A stretch of 64,000 nt of DNA from Roseateles sp. XES5 (lineage in GTDB: Bacteria > Pseudomonadota > Alphaproteobacteria > Rhizobiales > Rhizobiaceae), in the NCBI RefSeq assembly GCF_020535545.1, contig NZ_CP084752.1:1037501-1101500 (forward strand). Reading direction: 5' to 3'. Below, in pieces: positions 57,032 through 64,000 of this stretch (position 1 is the first letter of the stretch; each line of letters begins with the position of its first letter). Both the position numbers and the translations under genes were made by a program. Under the pieces are notes generated by a model that was given only the letters and a program-made list of their open reading frames with translations, was not told where the DNA came from and ran no database searches.

Positions 57032-57165
57032 CGCAGCCGAAAGTCAATCGGGACAGGGAAAACTAATTTTCCTGAAGAAATCGGCATTTCTACCCCCCAG
57101 GGGGAACTAGCCAAGGTTCAAACTGTGGTTATGATGGCGCCATCGTCAACCAAACCCGGTGTCTC

Positions 57166-58605
57166 ATGCCGTCCAAAAAGAAAGTCGCTACCCCTACTAT
57201 CGAGAAAGCTGCACGCTCCACAAAAATCCCTCCCGCTATCAGCGTGCCGCGCGGGGTAAAGACCTGGAAGGACGCCGCAGACTGGCTTCGCGCCCGCGGC
57301 ATCGAAGACATCGAATGCATCACGCCCGATCTCGCCGGGGTGCCGCGCGGCAAGATGATGCCGTCGTCGAAGTTCACCTCGAACACGTCTCTGGCCCTGC
57401 CTTCCGCGCTTTACCGTCACACGATTTCCGGCGACTATCCGGAAGAGACCGGCAATTTCCGCTATGAGCCGCGCGACAGCGACCTCAAGCTTCTGCCGGA
57501 TCTTTCGACGCTTTCCGTCGTGCCGTGGGAAACCGATCCGACCGCGCAGGTCATCTGCGATATCGTCGGTTCGACCGGCGAAAACGTGCCCTATACGCCG
57601 CGCAACGTGCTGAAGAACGTCGTGAAGATGTATAGCGACCGCGGCTGGAAGCCCGTCGTCGCGCCCGAGATCGAGTTCTACCTCGTCGCCGTTAACGACG
57701 ACCCGGACTATCCGCTGCATCCGCCGAAGGGCCGGTCCGGCCGGTCCATCCAGGGCGGCCAGGGCTATTCCATCGCCGGCATCAACGAGTTCGACGAACT
57801 GATCGACGACATCTATCACTTCTCCGAACGGCAGGGTCTCGAGATCGACACCCTGATCCACGAGGAAGGTCCCGCGCAGCTCGAAATCAACCTGCGCCAC
57901 GGCGATCCGGTCGAGCTTGCCGACCAGGTGTTCCTGTTCAAGCGCACGATCCGCGAAGCGGCGCTGAAGCACGGCATCTACGCCACCTTCATGGCCAAGC
58001 CCATGCAGGGCCAGGCGGGTTCGGCCATGCATATCCACCAGTCCGTGGTGGAGATCGCGACGGGCAAGAACGTCTTCTCCAATCCGGACGGATCGGCCTC
58101 GAAGGAGTTCTTCCACTTCATCGGCGGCATGCAGGCCTATGTGCCGAAGACGCTGGTGATGATGGCGCCCTATGTGAACTCCTATCGCCGCCTGACGCCC
58201 GACATGTCGGCGCCGGTGAACAATGCCTGGGGCTATGATAACCGCACGACGGCCTTCCGCGTGCCGGTATCGGACGCCGCGGCGCGGCGCGTCGAGAACC
58301 GCCTGCCGGGCTCGGACGCCAATCCGTATCTGGCGCTTGCGGCCTCGCTCGGCTGCGGCCTGCTCGGCATCATGAACCAGATCGAGCCGACCGCCCCGAC
58401 GGAGGATACCGCCAACGAAGGATCGATCGAGCTGCCGCGCGGCCTGCTCGAGGCCGTGTCGCTGCTGGAATCCGATCCCGCGCTTGCCGAGGTCCTGAGC
58501 GCCGAGTTCATCGGCCTCTATTCCGGCGTCAAGCGGGGCGAGTTCGAGACCTTCATGCAGGTGATCAGCCCCTGGGAACGCGAGTTCCTGCTGCTCAACG
58601 TCTGA
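57166..58605 (+). CDS. puuA: Glutamine synthetase family protein, probable gamma-glutamylputrescine synthetase
   Basis: The 479-residue protein belongs to the glutamine synthetase superfamily of the PuuA/type-III group. It would join glutamate to putrescine with ATP. Metal and substrate motifs are APEIEFYL (about 166-173), EEGPAQLEINLRHGDP (about 232-247), HIHQS (about 290-294) and the ATP-site stretch ENRLPGSDANPYLALAA. A basic, Lys-rich N-terminus (MPSKKK) precedes the core. It is followed by puuB, and the putrescine importer potFGHI lies 10 kb away. Related ethanolamine or other amine ligases remain possible. Confidence 0.87.
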   Translation: MPSKKKVATPTIEKAARSTKIPPAISVPRGVKTWKDAADWLRARGIEDIECITPDLAGVPRGKMMPSSKFTSNTSLALPSALYRHTISGDYPEETGNFRYEPRDSDLKLLPDLSTLSVVPWETDPTAQVICDIVGSTGENVPYTPRNVLKNVVKMYSDRGWKPVVAPEIEFYLVAVNDDPDYPLHPPKGRSGRSIQGGQGYSIAGINEFDELIDDIYHFSERQGLEIDTLIHEEGPAQLEINLRHGDPVELADQVFLFKRTIREAALKHGIYATFMAKPMQGQAGSAMHIHQSVVEIATGKNVFSNPDGSASKEFFHFIGGMQAYVPKTLVMMAPYVNSYRRLTPDMSAPVNNAWGYDNRTTAFRVPVSDAAARRVENRLPGSDANPYLALAASLGCGLLGIMNQIEPTAPTEDTANEGSIELPRGLLEAVSLLESDPALAEVLSAEFIGLYSGVKRGEFETFMQVISPWEREFLLLNV

Positions 58606-58700
58606 GCGGCCGGCGGTCCGGGCCGCCTGACGAGATCCAGTCCTGAGAGCGGCCGGCGCCCCGGCGCGCCGCCGTACCCTCTTGTTTACGAGTGTGTGCA

Positions 58701-59984
58701 ATGCCCTGGCAAAGCCCGATTTCTCCCGGCATCTCCTGGTATGAGGCGAGCGTCGGCGACCGTCCCGAATATGCGCCTCTCGACGGCTCCGTCGAGACCG
58801 ATGTCGCCATCGTCGGCGGCGGCTTCACCGGCCTGCAGGCCGCCTACAATCTTGCGAAGAAGGGCGTGCGTGTCACGCTCATCGAGGCGAACCGCTTCGG
58901 CGACGGCGCTTCCGGCCGCAACGGCGGCCAGCTCGGCACCGGCCAGCGCGCCGAGGCGGAGGAACTGGAGGCCGAACTCGGCTATGAGCGCGCCAAGGCG
59001 CTCTTCGATCTTGCGGAGAATGCCAAGCAGCATATCCACGATTTCGCCAGCGCCCAGAACCTCGACATCGAATACGTGCCCGGCCAGCTCAATGTCAGCC
59101 ACAAGGCAAGCTACGAGAAGGATTTCCGCGATCACATCGAGATCGCCGCGGCGCGTTACGACTACCCGCATATGCACTTCATGGACCGGGCGGAAACGGA
59201 AGAGCGCGTCGGCTCGAAGCGCTTCTTCTTCGGTATTCGCGATACCGGCACCGGCCATATCCACCCGATGAAGCTCATCGTCGGCGTTGCCCGCGCGGCA
59301 AGCGCCGCAGGCGCGAGCCTCCACGAGAAGACCGCCGCCCTCAAGATCGACCGGGCGGGCGGCAAGGCCGTCATCACCACCGCCCGCGGCACGATCCGCG
59401 CCGACCGGGCGCTGATCTGCTGCAACGCCTATATCGGCGATCTGGAGCCGAAGACGGCGGCGCATGTCATGCCGATCCGCTCCTTCATCGGCGCGACGGT
59501 GCCGCTCGACAAGTTCCCCTCCGTCATTCCCGGCGGCGAAGCCATCGCCGACACGCGGTTCGTCGTGCGCTACTTCCGCAAGACCCGCGACGGGCGGCTG
59601 CTGTTCGGCGGGCGCGAGGCCTATTCGGAAAATCTCGACGACATGACCCCGCCCATCCGCCGGCAGATCGAGGAGGTCTATCCGGAACTCAAGGGCATCG
59701 AGCTCACCCATGCCTGGGGCGGCTCGGTCGGCATCACCATGCCGCGCAAGCCCTATGTGCGCGAGGTCATGCCCGGCATCACGACGATCGGCGGCTATTC
59801 CGGCCACGGCGTCATGCTGTCGAACTATTGCGGCAAGCTCTATGCCGAGGACGTCACGGGCGGAAGCGCGGAACTCGACTACCTCAAAGCCTTGAAAATA
59901 CCGGCCTTTCCGGGTGGCGCGCGGTTCCGCTCGCCGCTGCTGTTCCTCGCCATGACCTGGTACGCGCTGCGCGACAGGCTCTGA
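58701..59984 (+). CDS. puuB: FAD oxidoreductase, probable gamma-glutamylputrescine oxidase
   Basis: The 427-residue protein has the FAD-binding motif VGGGFTGLQAA (38-48) and the DAO/PuuB pattern RFGDGASGRNGGQLGTGQ. The C-terminal motif TTIGGYSGHGVMLSNYCGKL is typical of PuuB/OrdL enzymes. It oxidises gamma-glutamylputrescine to the aldehyde with release of ammonia and peroxide. It starts 95 bases after puuA. PuuC and PuuD, needed to finish the route to GABA, are not in the window. Confidence 0.87.
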   Translation: MPWQSPISPGISWYEASVGDRPEYAPLDGSVETDVAIVGGGFTGLQAAYNLAKKGVRVTLIEANRFGDGASGRNGGQLGTGQRAEAEELEAELGYERAKALFDLAENAKQHIHDFASAQNLDIEYVPGQLNVSHKASYEKDFRDHIEIAAARYDYPHMHFMDRAETEERVGSKRFFFGIRDTGTGHIHPMKLIVGVARAASAAGASLHEKTAALKIDRAGGKAVITTARGTIRADRALICCNAYIGDLEPKTAAHVMPIRSFIGATVPLDKFPSVIPGGEAIADTRFVVRYFRKTRDGRLLFGGREAYSENLDDMTPPIRRQIEEVYPELKGIELTHAWGGSVGITMPRKPYVREVMPGITTIGGYSGHGVMLSNYCGKLYAEDVTGGSAELDYLKALKIPAFPGGARFRSPLLFLAMTWYALRDRL

Positions 59985-60079
59985 TCGGGACGAAAATCTC
60001 GATTTCGTTGCGTTGCACTCTGGCGTTTTTAAATCGATTAGATTATAACACCGGCAACTGAACGAGATCGAGATATCCG

Positions 60080-61552
60080 ATGAGCAGCCAGATCATTCCC
60101 GTTGAACCCTTCGACTATGTCGTCTTCGGCGGAACCGGCGATCTTGCGGAACGCAAGCTCCTCCCGGCCCTCTACCACCGGCAGCTCGCCGGCCAGCTTT
60201 CCGACCCGACGCGCATCATCGGCGCGTCGCGCACCGCCTTCACGGATGCGGAATACCGCAAGTTCGCCATCGACGCGCTGAAGGAGCACCTGAAGCCCGG
60301 CGAATTCGAGGACGAGCAGGTCCGCATCTTCTGCGACCGGCTGTTCTATGTCGCCGTGGACGCCAAGTCCGACCAGGGCTGGGACAAGCTGAAGGATCTG
60401 CTCGACGAGGGCAAGGAACGCGTGCGCGCCTTCTACCTCGCCGTCGCGCCGGCCATCTTCGGCGACATCTCGGAAAAGATCCGCGACCACAAGCTCATCA
60501 CCAAGCAGACCCGCATCGTCGTCGAAAAGCCCATCGGCCGCGACCTTGCCTCGGCCAACGAGCTGAACAACACGATCGGCAAGGTCTTCCGCGAAGAGCA
60601 GATCTTCCGCATCGACCACTATCTGGGCAAGCCCTCGGTGCAGAACCTGATGGCCCTGCGCTTCGGCAACGCCCTGTTCGAGCCGCTGTGGCACCGCGAG
60701 AGCATCGCCAACATCCAGATCACCCTGGCCGAAAGCCTGGGCGTGGGCACCCGCGGACCCTTCTACGACGGCACGGGCGCCCTGCGCGATATGGTGCAGA
60801 ACCATGCGCTGCAGCTGCTCACCATGATCGCCATGGAGCCGCCCAGCTCGAACGACGCCGACGCGATCCGCGACGAGAAGCTCAAGGTGCTGCGCGCGCT
60901 CAAGCCCTTCGACCAGTACAATGTCGAGCGCCTGACGGTGCGCGGCCAGTACCGCGCCGGCGCGTCCGCGGGCGGCCCGGTCAAGGGCTATCTCGAGGAG
61001 CTGGAAGGCGGCGTTTCCAACACCGAGACCTTCGTCGCCATCAAGGCCGAGATCGGCAACTGGCGCTGGGCCGGCGTGCCCTTCTATCTGCGCACCGGCA
61101 AGCGCCTCTCGACGCGCATGTCGGAGATCGTCATCACCTTCAAGCCGATCGCCCATTCGATCTTCGACCCCTCGGCCGGCCGCATCGAGCAGAACCAGCT
61201 CATCATCCGCCTGCAGCCGGACGAAGGCGTCAAGCAGTCGCTGATGATCAAGGACCCCGGCCCGGGCGGCATGCGCCTGCGCAACGTCTCGCTCGACATG
61301 AGCTTCGCCGAGGCCTTCGACGCGCGCAATGCCGACGCCTACGAGCGCCTGCTGCTCGATGTCATCAGGAACAACCAGACGCTCTTCATGCGCCGCGACG
61401 AAGTGGAAGCGGCATGGCGCTGGGTCGACCCGATCCTGAAGGCCTGGGAAGCGACCGGCCAGCAGGCGCAGGGCTACACCGCCGGCACCTGGGGTCCGAG
61501 CCAGTCCATCGCCCTCATCGAGCGCGACGGCCGTACCTGGCACGAAACGTAG
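60080..61552 (+). CDS. zwf: Glucose-6-phosphate 1-dehydrogenase
   Basis: The 490-residue enzyme oxidises glucose-6-phosphate to 6-phosphogluconolactone with NADP or NAD. The dinucleotide motif is GGTGDLAERK (17-26) and the active-site signature is RIDHYLGK (about 177-184). It begins the zwf-pgl-edd operon for the Entner-Doudoroff pathway, with pgl starting 10 bases after its stop. A block around 60640-60870 uses CTG/GTG/CCC codons more than the flanks; see findings. Confidence 0.95.
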   Translation: MSSQIIPVEPFDYVVFGGTGDLAERKLLPALYHRQLAGQLSDPTRIIGASRTAFTDAEYRKFAIDALKEHLKPGEFEDEQVRIFCDRLFYVAVDAKSDQGWDKLKDLLDEGKERVRAFYLAVAPAIFGDISEKIRDHKLITKQTRIVVEKPIGRDLASANELNNTIGKVFREEQIFRIDHYLGKPSVQNLMALRFGNALFEPLWHRESIANIQITLAESLGVGTRGPFYDGTGALRDMVQNHALQLLTMIAMEPPSSNDADAIRDEKLKVLRALKPFDQYNVERLTVRGQYRAGASAGGPVKGYLEELEGGVSNTETFVAIKAEIGNWRWAGVPFYLRTGKRLSTRMSEIVITFKPIAHSIFDPSAGRIEQNQLIIRLQPDEGVKQSLMIKDPGPGGMRLRNVSLDMSFAEAFDARNADAYERLLLDVIRNNQTLFMRRDEVEAAWRWVDPILKAWEATGQQAQGYTAGTWGPSQSIALIERDGRTWHET

Positions 61553-61561
61553 GGAAGACCG

Positions 61562-62260
61562 ATGAGCGCGAGACTGCATGAATTCAAGGACGGCGCGGCC
61601 TTGGCCGAAGGCCTGGCGGACCGGGTTGCCGGCGCGCTGGCCGACGCCGTCGCCGCCCGCGGCAAGGCCAGCCTCGCCGTTTCCGGCGGCTCGACGCCGA
61701 AGGCCTTCTTCAAGGCGCTGTCCAGCCGCGACCTCGACTGGCCGAAGGTGACGATCACGCTGGTCGACGAGCGCTTCGTGCCGGCCGACAATGCGCGCTC
61801 GAACCACCTGCTCGTTGCCAACAACCTGCTGCAGGGCAAGGCGAAGGAGGCGGGCTTCCTGCCGCTCTATCGCGCGGCCGGCAGCGCGGAAGATGCCGCG
61901 ACGATCGTCTCCGCCGATGCCGAAAGCCTCGGCCATCCCTTCGACGTCGCCATTCTCGGCATGGGAACGGACGGTCACACGGCATCGTTCTTCCCCGGCG
62001 GCAGCCGTCTTGCCGAGGCGATTTCGGACGAGACGCCGCGCGGCGTGATCACCATGGAAGCCGACGGCGCGGGCGAACCCCGCCTCACCTTCACCTTTGC
62101 CAGCCTTCAGGATGCCCGCCTTCTGGTGCTGCATATCGAGGGCCAGGGCAAGAAGGACGTGCTAGCCGCCGCGGAAGGCGACGGTCCGGAAACCGACATG
62201 CCGATCCGCGCCATTCTGCGGCGCGCGGCAACGCCGGTCGATATCTACTGGGCGCCCTGA
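61562..62260 (+). CDS. pgl: 6-Phosphogluconolactonase
   Basis: The 232-residue protein hydrolyses 6-phosphogluconolactone to 6-phosphogluconate. The DevB-type motifs LAVSGGSTPKAFFKAL (about 38-53), TITLVDERFVPADNARSN (about 65-82) and ILGMGTDGHTASFFPG (about 136-151) are complete. It lies between zwf and edd in one operon. Confidence 0.95.
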   Translation: MSARLHEFKDGAALAEGLADRVAGALADAVAARGKASLAVSGGSTPKAFFKALSSRDLDWPKVTITLVDERFVPADNARSNHLLVANNLLQGKAKEAGFLPLYRAAGSAEDAATIVSADAESLGHPFDVAILGMGTDGHTASFFPGGSRLAEAISDETPRGVITMEADGAGEPRLTFTFASLQDARLLVLHIEGQGKKDVLAAAEGDGPETDMPIRAILRRAATPVDIYWAP

Positions 62261-62382
62261 AGCGCCCAGCCGGCTGAAGCCGAACATGCCCCGGCGCATG
62301 GCGCCGTTTCCCCGCGGAGGGCGCAGCGTTCCCGCTCGCCTTGCCGTGCCAGACTGCAATCGAGAAAGTCAGGATAGCTCCC

Positions 62383-64000
62383 ATGTCCACCGACAAACGC
62401 ATCGAAGCCATCACCGCCCGCATCGTCGAACGCTCCAAGCCGCACCGCCAGCCCTATCTGGAGCGTGTGCGCGCCGCCGCCTCCAAGGGCGTGCACCGCG
62501 CCGTGCTGTCCTGCGGCAACCTCGCGCACGGCTTTGCCGTCTGTTCCCCCGCCGAGAAGGACGCGCTCGCCGGCGACCGCGTCCCGAACCTCGGCATCAT
62601 CACCTCCTATAACGACATGCTCTCGGCCCACCAGCCCTACGAGGCCTACCCGGCCCAGATCCGCGCTGCCGCCCGGGCGCGTGGCGCCACCGTGCAGGTG
62701 GCCGGCGGCGTGCCCGCCATGTGCGACGGCGTGACCCAGGGCCAGCCCGGCATGGAGCTGAGCCTGTTCTCGCGCGACAACATCGCGATGTCCACCGCGA
62801 TAGCGCTGTCCCACGATGTGTTCGACGCCGCCCTGCTGCTGGGCATCTGCGACAAGATCGTGCCGGGCCTGCTGATCGGCGCGCTGCACTTCGGCCATCT
62901 GCCCTGCGTCTTCGTGCCGGCCGGCCCCATGAGCTCGGGCCTGCCCAATAACGAGAAGGCCAAGGTGCGCGAGCAGTTCGCCGCCGGCAAGGTGGGGCGT
63001 GAAGCCCTGCTGGAAGCCGAGTCCGCTGCTTACCACGGTGCCGGCACCTGCACCTTCTACGGCACGGCCAACAGCAACCAGATGCTGCTGGAGGCCATGG
63101 GCCTGCACCTGCCGGGCGCCTCCTTCATCAATCCCGGCACGCCGCTGCGCGACGCGCTGACCAGGGAAGCCGCCAAGCGGGCGCTCGCCATCACCGCGCA
63201 GGGCAACGAGTTCACCCCGGCCGGCGAGATGATCGACGAGCGTTCCATCGTCAACGGCGTGGTGGGCCTGCATGCCACGGGCGGTTCGACCAACCATACA
63301 CTGCACCTTCTCGCCATGGCGCGCGCCGCCGGCATCGTGCTGACCTGGAAGGATATTTCCGAGCTCTCCGACGTCGTGCCGCTGCTTGCCCGCGTCTATC
63401 CGAACGGCCTTGCCGACGTGAACCATTTCCATGCCGCCGGCGGCATGGGCTTCCTCATCCAGGAATTGCTGAAGACCGGCATGCTGCATGACGACGTGCG
63501 CACCGTCTACGGCCAGGGCCTCCAGGCCTATACGATCGATCCGCAGCTCGGCGAGAACGGCACCGTCCACCGCGCGCCGGCACCGAAGGTCAGCCACGAC
63601 CCGAAGGTGCTCGCCAGTATCGAGACCCCCTTCCAGGCGACGGGCGGCCTCAAGCTGCTGGAAGGCAATCTGGGCCGCTCGGTGATCAAGGTCTCGGCCG
63701 TGCCCGAGGACCGCCATGTGATCGAGGCCCCGGCCCGCGTCTTCGACAGCCAGGAAGCCATGCAGGCCGCCTTCAAGGCCGGCGAGCTGGAGCGCGATGT
63801 GGTGGTGGTGGTGCGTTTCCAGGGCCCGCAGGCCAATGGCATGCCCGAGCTGCACAAGCTCACTCCGCCCCTGGCCGTGCTGCAGGGCAAGGGCTTCAAG
63901 GTGGCCTTGGTGACCGACGGCCGCATGAGTGGCGCCTCCGGCAAGGTGCCGGCTGCCATCCACGTCTCGCCCGAGGCGGTCGACAACGGTCCCATCGGCC
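62383..64000 (+). CDS. edd: Phosphogluconate dehydratase, cut by window end
   Basis: The first 539 codons are present, and the gene runs off the right edge. Edd dehydrates 6-phosphogluconate to KDPG, the first dedicated step of the Entner-Doudoroff pathway. It is an IlvD/Edd enzyme with an Fe-S cluster; the cysteine regions [20 protein letters not shown] and [20 protein letters not shown] are visible, as is [12 protein letters not shown] near the end. The ATG at 62383 gives the family N-terminus. Two internal stretches have distinctive codon usage; see findings. Confidence 0.95.
   Translation, partial: MSTDKRIEAITARIVERSKPHRQPYLERVRAAASKGVHRAVLSCGNLAHGFAVCSPAEKDALAGDRVPNLGIITSYNDMLSAHQPYEAYPAQIRAAARARGATVQVAGGVPAMCDGVTQGQPGMELSLFSRDNIAMSTAIALSHDVFDAALLLGICDKIVPGLLIGALHFGHLPCVFVPAGPMSSGLPNNEKAKVREQFAAGKVGREALLEAESAAYHGAGTCTFYGTANSNQMLLEAMGLHLPGASFINPGTPLRDALTREAAKRALAITAQGNEFTPAGEMIDERSIVNGVVGLHATGGSTNHTLHLLAMARAAGIVLTWKDISELSDVVPLLARVYPNGLADVNHFHAAGGMGFLIQELLKTGMLHDDVRTVYGQGLQAYTIDPQLGENGTVHRAPAPKVSHDPKVLASIETPFQATGGLKLLEGNLGRSVIKVSAVPEDRHVIEAPARVFDSQEAMQAAFKAGELERDVVVVVRFQGPQANGMPELHKLTPPLAVLQGKGFKVALVTDGRMSGASGKVPAAIHVSPEAVDNGPIG

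Noticed and set aside
59991..60007. CGAAAATC/GATTTCG repeat upstream of zwf
   Set aside because: Imperfect and short; no known zwf regulator site matches it.

Overview
The window is chromosomal DNA from a member of the Rhizobiaceae (Alphaproteobacteria, close to Sinorhizobium/Ensifer/Shinella). The evidence is the set of family-typical regulators (a NepR/PhyR general stress switch, the iron regulator RirA, a PdhS-type cell-cycle kinase), a RIME-like palindromic repeat, high-GC codon use, an alphaproteobacterial-type tRNA-His, and a gene order that, from memory, resembles the S. meliloti chromosome (dpp, rirA-fbpA, mmsA, tRNA-His, phasin, aacS, pot, aceA, mcp, puuA/puuB, zwf-pgl-edd). No rRNA, CRISPR array, insertion sequence or integrase was found.

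Layout. 0.2-3.3 kb is a stress block: small membrane and soluble stress proteins (YqhA-like, DUF1328, CsbD, DUF3309, glycine-zipper lipoprotein) and the divergent nepR/phyR pair. Three of these small genes carry EcfG-type promoters (GGAAC-N17/18-(G)TT). 3.4-9.2 kb is a dipeptide ABC operon (dppABCDF) followed by gluconokinase. 9.7-12.7 kb has a LuxR-type regulator, a single-domain receiver, and rirA divergent from an iron-binding protein gene, with an Irr (ICE) box between them. 12.7-17.5 kb holds an M48 protease, a YjgN membrane protein, mmsA and a divergent LysR regulator.

17.5-32.3 kb looks accessory: a type-III-like cellulose synthesis cluster (bcsA-bcsB-TPR protein-bcsN) and then four EamA/DMT exporters, with LysR, TetR (two) and WYL regulators. 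It abuts the 3' end of tRNA-His, where a 20-bp-arm hairpin sits directly against the CCA.

32.6-64 kb returns to core functions: phasin and acetoacetyl-CoA synthetase (PHB metabolism), a 1244-residue PdhS/PleC-type kinase with long acidic inserts, a lone iron permease, an AsmA-like protein, the putrescine importer potFGHI, an ScfR/RamB-type regulator divergent from isocitrate lyase, a Gate-domain membrane protein divergent from an Lrp regulator, a large chemoreceptor, a BaiN-type flavoprotein, the gamma-glutamylputrescine genes (puuA, puuB), and the Entner-Doudoroff operon zwf-pgl-edd, with edd cut by the window end.

The functional themes are uptake and breakdown of peptides and putrescine, C2/acetoacetate/PHB carbon flow, iron control and general stress. 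No clearly new multi-gene system was seen. The most unusual signals are the stress-promoter cluster, the accessory block and giant hairpin at tRNA-His, operator-like palindromes beside nearly every regulator gene, and patches of foreign-looking codon usage inside conserved housekeeping genes (mmsA, aceA, zwf, edd), which could be recombination or assembly chimerism. Operator and promoter calls were made by eye and no database search was run.
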